NCBI GenBank assembly: GCA_964469155.1
Contig: CAYXXU010000022.1
Location: forward strand, 1-55,614
Length of the DNA stretch: 55,614 nucleotides
Direction: 5' to 3'
Source of the DNA: CAIWKO01 sp964469155
GTDB lineage: Bacteria > Bacteroidota > Bacteroidia > Bacteroidales > CAIWKO01
The translations under genes were made by a program, and so were the position numbers. This document shows positions 1 to 7,471 of this stretch, piece after piece. The notes beneath the pieces were generated by a model, which saw only the letters and a program-made list of their open reading frames with translations, had not been told where the DNA came from and made no database searches. Each line of letters begins with the position of its first letter. Positions within the stretch are counted from its first letter, which is position 1.

Positions 1-43
1 CGGTTTTTGAGACCGACGCGTCTACCAATTCCGCCACTCGGGC
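1..43 (-). tRNA. tRNA-Leu (CAA), partial at window edge
   Basis: On the minus strand this is the 5' part of a tRNA: acceptor strand GCCCGAG, then a D-arm with GGTAGACGC and an anticodon arm whose 5-bp stem TCGGT/ACCGA is interrupted by the window edge. The seven-base loop CTCAAAA gives anticodon CAA, reading UUG (Leu). The long variable arm expected of tRNA-Leu and the 3' half lie outside the window. Confidence 0.85.
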
Positions 44-149
44 TGATAATATAAGAACGATCTCATAAAATGAGGATGCAAAAGTATACAATTGTTTCGG
101 ATTAGCAAACGAAACCTGCAAATAGTTACCGAAAACTAATTCCGCCGGT

Positions 150-473
150 CTATAGCTTCTTATTAGACTTGTGCCTATACAAATCGCGAACCGACTTCTT
201 TTCCAGATTCTTTTGCAGTGCATCGGTCAGATCAATGCCTGTCTGGTTGGCCAGACAAATCAGAACAAACAACACATCGGCCAGTTCGTCTCCCAGATCC
301 TTGTTTTTATCGCTTTCCTTGAACGATTGCTCACCATAAGTCCTCGAAATGATACGGGCCACCTCACCCACTTCTTCGGTAAGAAGGGCCATATTGGTCA
401 GCTCCGAAAAATACCGGACTCCTGTGGTCTGAATCCACTCATCAACTGATTGTTGTGCTTCTTTGATCGTCAT
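150..473 (-). CDS. MazG-like nucleotide pyrophosphohydrolase
   Basis: A 107-residue all-alpha NTP-PPase of the MazG superfamily. The family hydrolyses (d)NTPs to NMP and pyrophosphate and often clears non-canonical nucleotides. The Mg-binding signature is complete: E33, E34 and E37 in helix 1 (TEEVGE), then E63 and D66 (GDELAD). The length fits single-domain MazG/iMazG proteins, not the two-domain E. coli MazG. Upstream of the ATG is a GGAG-containing leader. The gene is divergent from the epimerase-like gene at 563, and the tRNA-Leu lies downstream on the same strand. Family assignment is firm; the substrate cannot be inferred. Confidence 0.9.
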   Translation of the reverse strand: MTIKEAQQSVDEWIQTTGVRYFSELTNMALLTEEVGEVARIISRTYGEQSFKESDKNKDLGDELADVLFVLICLANQTGIDLTDALQKNLEKKSVRDLYRHKSNKKL

Positions 474-535
474 AATAACTCCGTTTATGTTAAGGTCATA
501 TAATGGTAAACCGGCAATTTGTCTGTCAAAATTAG

Positions 536-543
536 TAGTTTTG
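536..543 (+). promoter_or_regulatory. Bacteroidota -7 box (TAGTTTTG)
   Basis: An exact match to TAnnTTTG lies 19 nt before the ATG at 563. A TTTG at 518-521 is a possible but closely spaced -33 element. It would drive the 563-3275 operon. Confidence 0.5.
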
Positions 544-562
544 CAAAATATTCTGATATTTC

Positions 563-1570
563 ATGAAAATTTCGGCATCTATTTATTCCAACAAAGACAA
601 AGAACTGGTTTCGCTGGTACAGGAACTGGATGCCTATAAAGTTGATTTTTTCCATATCGACAGCCTCGACAATCCCGATGTGTTTGATGATATCAGCATC
701 ATCCGGAGTGTAAGTAAAACCAACATCGACCTTCATCTCATCACCCCCGAACCCGAAAAATACTATGCTCTGATAGCCCAACATAAGATCGAAAATGTCA
801 CTTTTCAATTCGAAACCCTGAAAAACGGAATTGAAATACCTGAAAATCTCAATGCCAATATCGGTTTGGCCATTACCTCCGACACCCCCATCGAAGTATT
901 CGACCGCTATGCCGCCGTGTGCTCGTTCATACTCTTTATGACCACCACCCCGGGAATAAGCGGAGGAGAATTCAACAAAGAAAATTTTAAAAAGATAAGA
1001 CAATTCAGAGCAAAATATCCTGACAAAAAAATTCATGTCGACGGAGGCATCAATGCTGAATTATCGTTCATTCTAAGAAACATGGGAGTCTATGCCTCGG
1101 TCATCGGATCCTATTTATTTAAAGATGCTTTTATTGGTTCGGCTATGCTGAAACTGAAAAGCGACGATATCAGATCACATTACCTGATCAGCGACTTTAT
1201 GCTCGACCTCGACGAAACTCCTGTGCTGAAATACAGCGATCTTACCTTCGAAAAAGTATTACTCACCATTGAAAACTTCAAACTGGGATTTGCCAATGTA
1301 GTTGATTCAGAAAACAAATTATTGGGTATAATTTCCAATGCCGATATCAGGAGGGGATTGATCAGAAACCTTAACAACCTCAACCATATTAACATTGATG
1401 ATATCATAAACCATAATCCGGCTTTTGTCTCCGAAAACTTTACGGTTTCAGAGGTTTTAGCTTTTATAAAAAGCCTTCAGTTTCCGGTTTTGTTCCTGCC
1501 GGTAGTCGATAAAGACCAAAAGATAGTTGGAACCATAAAATTTAATAATTTAATCAAAGGAGAATTATGA
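563..1570 (+). CDS. Ribulose-phosphate-3-epimerase-like TIM barrel fused to a CBS pair
   Basis: 335 residues. Residues 1-200 align by motif with ribulose-phosphate 3-epimerase: S6 (SI), H31 and D33 (FHID), H58 (DLHLI) and D160 (VDGGI). These correspond to the conserved metal ligands and the two acid/base aspartates of Rpe, so a catalytically competent sugar-phosphate epimerase is plausible. Residues ~205-335 form a pair of CBS domains (GIISNADIRRG is typical), which usually bind adenine nucleotides and regulate the attached domain. Canonical Rpe is ~220 residues with no CBS. The arabinose-5-phosphate isomerase KdsD also carries two CBS domains, but on a SIS fold. The stop overlaps the start of the DAHP synthase gene by 4 nt (ATGA), so the two are translationally coupled. 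True substrate unknown. Confidence 0.75.
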   Translation: MKISASIYSNKDKELVSLVQELDAYKVDFFHIDSLDNPDVFDDISIIRSVSKTNIDLHLITPEPEKYYALIAQHKIENVTFQFETLKNGIEIPENLNANIGLAITSDTPIEVFDRYAAVCSFILFMTTTPGISGGEFNKENFKKIRQFRAKYPDKKIHVDGGINAELSFILRNMGVYASVIGSYLFKDAFIGSAMLKLKSDDIRSHYLISDFMLDLDETPVLKYSDLTFEKVLLTIENFKLGFANVVDSENKLLGIISNADIRRGLIRNLNNLNHINIDDIINHNPAFVSENFTVSEVLAFIKSLQFPVLFLPVVDKDQKIVGTIKFNNLIKGEL

Positions 1571-2565
1571 TCCTACACATAGATAAAACCATCAAGCAGT
1601 CCACTCTGCAACAACTTGCTGATAATTATGAGGCTATTACCATTATCAAAGATGACAAAATCGTTCTGGTAACCCCCTCCCGATTCAAAACCATTGAGGA
1701 AGCACACAAACCGCTGGTTAAAGAGTATTTTGTTTTTGATACCGACATACAGATTGCCAGTGCTAAATATTTGAAACAAAAACGCAGGGTGCAGATTGGA
1801 AAAAATGACATTGGCGGCACTTCCAGAAACGTTTTGCTGGCCATTGGGCCTTGTTCTGTCGAATCGGAAGAGCAGATCGAAAAAACGGCCGCTCTGCTTA
1901 AAGAACTAGGATTGAGTACTCTCAGGGCCGGAAGTTTCAAACCCCGAACCTCTCCATATACTTTTCAGGGAATGGGAACTGCCGGTTTAAAACTGCTTGA
2001 TAAGATCCGTCAGAAATATGGTTTTAATATTATTACGGAAGTAAGAGATTCGACTCATGTGGATGAAATCATTGATTTTGCTGATGTGATTCAGATAGGA
2101 GCCAAATCGATGTACGATCATGGCATACTTCGCAAATGCAGCAAAACCAAGAAGCCGGTTCTATTGAAAAGAGGTTTTGGTACCACCCTGCAGGAATTTG
2201 TCCAGGCTTCTGAATTTATTCTCTCGGGCGGAAATGAAAATGTTATTTTGTGTGAAAGAGGTATCAGAACTTTCGAAACAAAGACCCGGTTTACACTGGA
2301 TCTCTGCGGTGCTGCATATTTAAAGGAGAATACCAATCTTCCGGTAATTCTCGATCCCAGCCATGCCATGGGTTATGCCTATGGTGTTCCCGATCTGGCC
2401 AGAGCCTGCATGGCCATGGATATTGAAGGATTGCTTATCGAGGTACATCCCAATCCATTGGTCGCCATGTCTGATGCTTCGCAACAATTGAATCATGATC
2501 AGTTCAGGACCTTGTATAAAAGTTTACAACTAATTGCCCAATCCGTCAACCGCGATATTATATGA
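1567..2565 (+). CDS. aroF: 3-deoxy-7-phosphoheptulonate (DAHP) synthase, type I-beta
   Basis: Condenses PEP with erythrose 4-phosphate, the first step of the shikimate pathway. The 332 residues have an N-terminal ferredoxin-like regulatory domain (~1-70) and a (beta/alpha)8 catalytic domain. Key motifs are GPCSVES at 94-100 (metal-binding Cys96) and RAGSFKPRTSPYTFQG at 120-135. The KPRTS sequence is diagnostic for DAHP synthase; the related Kdo8P synthases have KANRS there. The ferredoxin-like domain in the Thermotoga-type enzymes mediates aromatic amino acid feedback. The start overlaps the upstream epimerase-like gene and the stop overlaps the downstream phosphatase gene, both by ATGA. A KdsC-like neighbour with no kdsA is unusual and leaves the product's fate open. 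Confidence 0.88.
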   Translation: MILHIDKTIKQSTLQQLADNYEAITIIKDDKIVLVTPSRFKTIEEAHKPLVKEYFVFDTDIQIASAKYLKQKRRVQIGKNDIGGTSRNVLLAIGPCSVESEEQIEKTAALLKELGLSTLRAGSFKPRTSPYTFQGMGTAGLKLLDKIRQKYGFNIITEVRDSTHVDEIIDFADVIQIGAKSMYDHGILRKCSKTKKPVLLKRGFGTTLQEFVQASEFILSGGNENVILCERGIRTFETKTRFTLDLCGAAYLKENTNLPVILDPSHAMGYAYGVPDLARACMAMDIEGLLIEVHPNPLVAMSDASQQLNHDQFRTLYKSLQLIAQSVNRDII

Positions 2566-3275
2566 GTTGCCTGTTCAATAAAAATTTTCATTATCTGGTC
2601 GAAAGCCGCTACCTTACCCTTACCGACATTTGGAGGGAAACCAGAATAGAGATGGACAGCCTGATAGGTTATAAAACCAATGCAGAAGTTCCCGATGTGA
2701 ATACGGCTTTGTTACTGTCTGATTTTTTTAAACTTCCTGTCGAAATGTTATTGACCGAAGATATAGAGAAGAAAGAAGCCATACATTCTGCTTTTGAATT
2801 TAAATTCCTGGTATTGGATATTGACGGTGTGATGACCGACGGAGGAATTATTTACACTGAAACAGGAGACGAAATCAAAAAATTCAATGCAAAGGATGGG
2901 CTGGCCATCATTAGGCTGACAAAAGCGGGTACTAAAGTTGGGTTTCTCAGTTCAGGATTTACCAAAAATATTATTGAAAAACGGGCTCAGGTTTTGGGAG
3001 TTCAGTATGTATATGTTGGCACCTGGAAGAAACTGGAGGTGCTGGAAAAATGGTGTGAAGAACTAAATATCGGTCTGGAAAACGTTGCTTATATCGGTGA
3101 CGATAGTAATGATCTCTCCATTATCGAAGAGGTTGGACTGTCTGCATGCCCCGCCGATGCCACCGCCTTAATTAAGAAAACGGTGAATGTTGTTTTGTCA
3201 GCAAAAGGAGGTAAAGGCTGTGTAAGAGAATTCGTTGACAAATATCTTTCTGAGCACACCAAAAACCCCTTCTGA
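2562..3275 (+). CDS. HTH (XRE-like) domain fused to KdsC-like HAD phosphatase
   Basis: 237 residues. Residues ~80-232 are a KdsC-type HAD phosphatase without a cap: nucleophile motif LDIDGVMTDG with D86 and D88, a serine-containing motif II (FLSSG), and GDDSNDL as motif IV. KdsC removes phosphate from Kdo 8-phosphate. Residues 1-66 are an extra domain absent from KdsC; the pattern NFHYLVESRYLTLTDIW followed by LLSDFFKLPVEMLL resembles a degenerate Xre/Cro helix-turn-helix. Third gene of the overlapping operon. The phosphatase assignment is good. The substrate (Kdo8P, DAHP or another ulosonate phosphate) and the DNA-binding ability of the N-terminus are inference. Confidence 0.75.
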   Translation: MSCLFNKNFHYLVESRYLTLTDIWRETRIEMDSLIGYKTNAEVPDVNTALLLSDFFKLPVEMLLTEDIEKKEAIHSAFEFKFLVLDIDGVMTDGGIIYTETGDEIKKFNAKDGLAIIRLTKAGTKVGFLSSGFTKNIIEKRAQVLGVQYVYVGTWKKLEVLEKWCEELNIGLENVAYIGDDSNDLSIIEEVGLSACPADATALIKKTVNVVLSAKGGKGCVREFVDKYLSEHTKNPF

Positions 3276-3445
3276 TTTTCAGGTGATTGCAAACTTTTTA
3301 GTAACATTTCACCGAATTTTATTTGGATTTCTCAATTTAAATGCTTTGTTTTGTAGCTTAATTTGAGATTTGGGGCACGAAAAACGATATTTTTTCATTA
3401 ATCTTATTAAATAAAAAAACACAATTATTAACCAAAACAGGATTC

Positions 3446-4873
3446 ATGAAGCTATTCAAAACCATATTCCTCACAGTTACTTTTCTACTGATTTCCTTCA
3501 TTACTTTTGCCGAATCAGCACAACAAATTCCACAAATCCAACCCGATTCTTTATTCTTAAAAGACAATCCTGTAGTAGCTCAACTCGACAGTCTGGTAAA
3601 TCTTGTCTTTTTTAAGAATGCCGAATTCACTACCGACCGAAACAGGCTAAACAAATATAATTTTCCTGTTGATTCAATACCTCAATATTCCGATTCGGTT
3701 TATAGGCAAAGAATAAACAATATGGCAGTATCCACTCCCTTTGAATTCGTGTACAATCAGCAGGTCAGGCATTTTATAGATGTTTATGCAGTAAAAAAAC
3801 GCAATCTGACCTCCCGTATGTTAGGCCTGGCAGAATTATACTTTCCCTTGTTCGAAGAGCAGCTTGATTACTTTGATGTTCCTTTAGAGCTTAAGTTCTT
3901 ACCTATTATCGAATCTGCACTGAATCCTATTGCCAAATCAAGAGCCGGAGCCAGTGGATTGTGGCAGTTCATGCTGGGAACCGGCAAACTGTATAACCTC
4001 AAAGTTACCTCACTGGTGGATGATCGTTGCGATCCCTACAAATCAACCGTCGCAGCAGCCAAACATTTGCACGACCTCTTCAATATTTACCACGACTGGG
4101 CCTTATGTCTGGCTGCCTACAATGCTGGCGCGGGAACTGTGAACCGGGCCATCAGACTGGCAAATATCGACTCCAGCGAAAATATTACCTATTGGAAAAT
4201 TCAAAGCTTTTTGCCAAAAGAAACACAGAATTATGTTCCGGCTTTTATTGCCGTAAGTTATATAATGGAATTTGCCGCAGAACACAATCTGTATCCCACC
4301 CAACCGCCCCTGCTTCATTGCGATGTGGATTCTATCACATTAACAAAGAACTTTACTTTATCTCAAATTTCATCCTATTTATGCCTTTCCCTCGAAAATA
4401 TACAGTTTTTAAATCCTGCCTATCGAAAGGGTGTAATACCTGCTACAAAGGAAACACCATATGTATTAAGGCTTCCACGTGAATACATGGATGAATTTAT
4501 TGTGAACCAGGATAACATTTACTGCTATAAAACCCCTCAGGAAATAAACTACCAGGCACAGTTGAGGATGATGCCCGAAAACAAAACTGTGGCAAAAACC
4601 ACCGTCACCAAAGCAAACCCAACCCAAACAACCACCCAACCTCAGGCCCAGACCGAAATTAAACCCAATACTCAGGGCAACCCGGTGGTTACAAGCACAT
4701 CGGGCTCGTATAATAAAATTGTTTATCATACGGTTCAGAAAGGCGATAGTCTTTGGAGTATCGCTTCCAGATATTCAGGAGTATCTGTTGAAGATATAAG
4801 AAGGCTAAACAATTTAAAAACAAAGACAGCCATTCATCCCGGCCAAAAACTAAAAATAGGATTAAAAGGATAA
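3446..4873 (+). CDS. MltD-like membrane-bound lytic transglycosylase with LysM
   Basis: Peptidoglycan-cleaving enzyme of 475 residues. A Sec signal peptide covers about residues 1-22. The SLT domain begins near residue 130; the catalytic glutamate is E156 in FLPIIESALNP, followed by the typical SRAGASGLWQFM and AYNAGAGTVNRA signatures. A low-complexity Thr/Gln/Pro linker (~380-420) leads to one C-terminal LysM domain (426-475, KGDSLWSIASRYSGVSVEDI). E. coli MltD has two LysM domains, so this is a shorter variant. It acts in the periplasm on glycan strands. A strong terminator follows immediately, so it is probably monocistronic. Confidence 0.92.
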   Translation: MKLFKTIFLTVTFLLISFITFAESAQQIPQIQPDSLFLKDNPVVAQLDSLVNLVFFKNAEFTTDRNRLNKYNFPVDSIPQYSDSVYRQRINNMAVSTPFEFVYNQQVRHFIDVYAVKKRNLTSRMLGLAELYFPLFEEQLDYFDVPLELKFLPIIESALNPIAKSRAGASGLWQFMLGTGKLYNLKVTSLVDDRCDPYKSTVAAAKHLHDLFNIYHDWALCLAAYNAGAGTVNRAIRLANIDSSENITYWKIQSFLPKETQNYVPAFIAVSYIMEFAAEHNLYPTQPPLLHCDVDSITLTKNFTLSQISSYLCLSLENIQFLNPAYRKGVIPATKETPYVLRLPREYMDEFIVNQDNIYCYKTPQEINYQAQLRMMPENKTVAKTTVTKANPTQTTTQPQAQTEIKPNTQGNPVVTSTSGSYNKIVYHTVQKGDSLWSIASRYSGVSVEDIRRLNNLKTKTAIHPGQKLKIGLKG

Positions 4874-4890
4874 TCAATAGATAATAAAAT

Positions 4891-4920
4891 AAAAAGGCTT
4901 TGAAAAATCAAAGCCTTTTT
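4891..4920 (+). terminator. Rho-independent terminator (bidirectional)
   Basis: A 12-bp perfect hairpin, AAAAAGGCTTTG / CAAAGCCTTTTT with loop AAAAAT, starts 18 nt after the lytic transglycosylase stop. Its A/T tails let it serve both that gene and the minus-strand tRNA transcript arriving from the other side. Confidence 0.9.
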
Positions 4921-4931
4921 ATTTTAAAGGG

Positions 4932-4997
4932 AGTCACTAATGGGACTCGAACCCACGACCTTCCCGATACGACCATCGGAAAGCTCCAACAAATCTG

Positions 4998-5000
<3 letters not shown>
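4932..5000 (-). pseudogene. Degenerate tandem copy of tRNA-Thr
   Basis: Read on the minus strand, this stretch has a D-arm (GCTC...GAGC), an imperfect anticodon arm and a T-arm plus 3' acceptor strand almost identical to the adjacent tRNA-Thr. A 27-bp stretch at 4935-4961 is repeated exactly at 5001-5027. No 5' acceptor strand can pair with TAGTGAC, and the anticodon loop is 6 or 8 nt depending on the pairing chosen. It looks like a non-functional tRNA remnant directly abutting the intact gene. Confidence 0.7.
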
Positions 5001-5070
<70 letters not shown>

Positions 5071-5092
5071 AAAAAAAAGCCCGTTAAGGGCT
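5071..5092 (-). terminator. Intrinsic terminator or processing hairpin between tRNA-Pro and tRNA-Thr
   Basis: On the minus strand, AGCCC-TTAAC-GGGCT is followed by eight T residues. It sits just 3' of tRNA-Pro and just 5' of tRNA-Thr, so it would end or attenuate the tRNA-Pro transcript. Confidence 0.6.
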
Positions 5093-5096
5093 GTTG

Positions 5097-5170
5097 TCGG
5101 GATGAGAAGACTCGAACTTCCGACCCCCACGTCCCGAACGTGGTACGCTAGCCAACTGCGCTACATCCCG
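5097..5170 (-). tRNA. tRNA-Pro (CGG)
   Basis: A 74-nt cloverleaf with acceptor CGGGATG/CATCCCG, discriminator A, and anticodon stem CCACG/CGTGG around loop TTCGGGA (anticodon CGG, Pro). The 5' CGGGAUG acceptor is typical of tRNA-Pro. It lies downstream of the uridine kinase gene on the same strand. Confidence 0.93.
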
Positions 5171-5212
5171 AGGGTAAAATTCGTGGCAAAGATATTAAAT
5201 TTATTTAAAATT

Positions 5213-5824
5213 TTATTGTTCTAACTTCATTTTAATTTTCGAAGAGAGTATGTCAATCGCTACATGGTTCTTACCTCCCTGGGGGATAATTATATCTGCA
5301 TGTCTTTTTGAGGGTTCAATAAACTGAAAGTGCATAGGTTTTACCCATTTTTCATAATGATTCAGCACTTCCGAGAACGAACGTCCGCGCTCTTCTATAT
5401 CGCGCCTGATGATCCTCATTAACCGGTCATCCGATTCGGCATCAACAAAAACCCGGATATTCAATCGCTCCAATAACTTTGCATTGGTAAACAGTAAAAT
5501 TCCTTCTACTATGATCACTTTTTTTGGCTCAACCGGAATAGTATCTTTTGCTCTTGCACAGGTCAGATAAGAATAAATAGGCATCTCTATCGTTTTCCCC
5601 TTTTTTAACATGTCCAGTTGTTTTATCAGCAGGCCAAATTCAATGGACGAAGGGTGGTCAAAGTTGATCTTCGCCCGCTCCTCTGCAGTAAGGTGTCCGT
5701 TATCTTTGTAATACGAATCCTGCGAAATTACAGCTACTGACCCTTTTGGGAAGTCGCTCATGATTTTTTTTACTACCGTAGTTTTTCCGGAACCCGACCC
5801 TCCGGCAATACCAATTATTAGCAT
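5213..5824 (-). CDS. udk: Uridine kinase
   Basis: Phosphorylates uridine and cytidine with ATP or GTP in pyrimidine salvage. The 203 residues match the family size. The P-loop GGSGSGKTT is at residues 8-16. Other Udk hallmarks follow: SQDSYYKD, NFDHPSSIEF and the LID region RIIRRDIEERGRS. The gene starts 30 nt after the cstA-like stop on the same strand, so the two may share a transcript. tRNA-Pro follows 42 nt downstream. Confidence 0.95.
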   Translation of the reverse strand: MLIIGIAGGSGSGKTTVVKKIMSDFPKGSVAVISQDSYYKDNGHLTAEERAKINFDHPSSIEFGLLIKQLDMLKKGKTIEMPIYSYLTCARAKDTIPVEPKKVIIVEGILLFTNAKLLERLNIRVFVDAESDDRLMRIIRRDIEERGRSFSEVLNHYEKWVKPMHFQFIEPSKRHADIIIPQGGKNHVAIDILSSKIKMKLEQ

Positions 5825-5854
5825 AAAAAATATTTTTCCAAACCTACTAATTTT

Positions 5855-7306
5855 TTAGGAAAATGGAGTAAAATTTTTTGCCCGGTTCCTGATTTTTATC
5901 TGCCATATTAGAAACACAGTAAGACAGCAGGTTAAAGCAACTGCTCCCGTAAGATATCCATAAAATAAACTCAGGTGGAATCCCTCAGGCACAACAATAA
6001 TATAAGAAAAACAAACCATAGTCATAAACATGGCGGGTATAAGCGTGATCCAGTAAAACTTTTGTTCAGCAGCCAGATAAACTGTAATAGCCCATAAAAC
6101 AATCATCGCAAGGGTTTGATTCGACCAGGCCATATAACGCCAGATTACCCCAAAATCTGCCTGAACCAAAATAAATCCACAGATAAATAGGGGTAAAGTA
6201 ATGAACAAACGGTTTTTTATTGGCTTTTGATTATATCCTAAAAAATCTGCAACAATGAGTCTGGCACTGCGAAAGGCAGTATCACCTGAGGTTATAGGTG
6301 CTGCCACAACACCCAAAAGTGCCAGAACAGCACCGACTTTACCAAGCAAAGTATTTGAAATAATGTTCACAGCCCAGGCAGCATTGTTGCCATGCTGGGT
6401 CATGGAAGAATTTAATTCCTTTACCCCTCCAAAAAAGGCCATGGCAGCAGCGGCCCATATCAGGGCAACCACCCCTTCGGCAACCATGGCTCCGGCAAAT
6501 ATTCTTTTTCCGTATTTTTCATTGCTGATACAACGTGCCATTAATGGTGATTGGGTACTGTGAAACCCGGAAATGGCTCCGCAGGCTATTGATACAAACA
6601 TCATCGGAAATACAGGAAACGAAGCTGCTGAAGTATGCATATTATTGAAGGAGGCTGCTGAAAACTCCGGAATAGTATAACCTTCAGCAAAAATACCTAT
6701 TATAATTCCCAAAGCCATAAAAAGCAGGGCAAATCCAAATACAGGATAAATTCTTCCGATCAGTTTATCAATGGGAAGCAGGGTAGCTAAAATATAATAA
6801 ATAAATACAGCCCCAATCCAGAAATTTATATGAAAAGCATCATGACTGATATCGTTTAGAATACCTGCAGGGCCTTTCACAAATACAGCTCCCACCACTA
6901 TCATCAATAATACGGTAAATCCACGCATGAATTGTTTCACTCCAACACCCAGATATTTACCAACAATCTCGGGTATGCTTTTGCCATCATGCCTGATTGA
7001 AAGCATGCCTGATATATAATCGTGGGTCATGCCACCGAAAATGCATCCGAAAACTATCCACAAGAAAGCCACCGGCCCCCACATGGCACCGGCAACAGCA
7101 CCAAAAATAGGACCTAAGCCGGCAATATTTAAAAATTGTATTAAAAATATCCTCCACAAGGGCAATTCCACGTAATCAACTCCGTCTTTCAGCCTTTGGA
7201 CCGGGGTCTGGCGGGATGAATCAACACCAAATACACGATCCAGTATAGCCCCGTAAATAAAGTAGCCACTTATCAATATGGCAAGGGAAACAAAAAAAGT
7301 TATCAT
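5855..7306 (-). CDS. CstA-family carbon starvation / peptide-pyruvate transporter
   Basis: A polytopic inner-membrane protein of 483 residues with many hydrophobic helices. The N-terminal motifs RVFGVDSSRQTPVQ, FLNIAGLGPIFGAVAGAMWGP and GGMTHDYISGMLS are typical of the CstA superfamily (CstA, BtsT/YjiY), whose characterised members take up peptides or pyruvate. It is shorter than E. coli CstA (~700 residues), like the compact CstA forms common in anaerobes and Bacteroidota. It precedes udk with a 30-nt gap. A matching -7 box lies at 7344-7351. Substrate not determinable. Confidence 0.88.
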   Translation of the reverse strand: MITFFVSLAILISGYFIYGAILDRVFGVDSSRQTPVQRLKDGVDYVELPLWRIFLIQFLNIAGLGPIFGAVAGAMWGPVAFLWIVFGCIFGGMTHDYISGMLSIRHDGKSIPEIVGKYLGVGVKQFMRGFTVLLMIVVGAVFVKGPAGILNDISHDAFHINFWIGAVFIYYILATLLPIDKLIGRIYPVFGFALLFMALGIIIGIFAEGYTIPEFSAASFNNMHTSAASFPVFPMMFVSIACGAISGFHSTQSPLMARCISNEKYGKRIFAGAMVAEGVVALIWAAAAMAFFGGVKELNSSMTQHGNNAAWAVNIISNTLLGKVGAVLALLGVVAAPITSGDTAFRSARLIVADFLGYNQKPIKNRLFITLPLFICGFILVQADFGVIWRYMAWSNQTLAMIVLWAITVYLAAEQKFYWITLIPAMFMTMVCFSYIIVVPEGFHLSLFYGYLTGAVALTCCLTVFLIWQIKIRNRAKNFTPFS

Positions 7307-7343
7307 TTGAAAGATTTTTCCTTATGTTCCATTATCGGAACAA

Positions 7344-7351
7344 CAAAATTA
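7344..7351 (-). promoter_or_regulatory. Bacteroidota -7 box for the cstA-like gene
   Basis: The minus strand reads TAATTTTG, an exact TAnnTTTG match, 37 nt before the start codon. A short inverted repeat GTTCC-ATTATC-GGAAC (7326-7341) lies between it and the start and could be an operator. Confidence 0.5.
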
Positions 7352-7471
7352 TTAATAATTATTTCCTTGTTTTACTAAAACTATAGCATGAGAGAAAGAT
7401 ATTAAAAAAAAATTTACAATCTTCTTGTTTTTAATGATGTAATGTTTTTACTTTGTCAAAAAAAACTCAAT

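Noticed and set aside
1567..2565. Kdo-8-phosphate synthase (kdsA), suggested by the KdsC-like neighbour
   Set aside because: The substrate loop reads KPRTS and an N-terminal ferredoxin-like domain is present, both of which fit DAHP synthase; KdsA has KANRS and no such domain.
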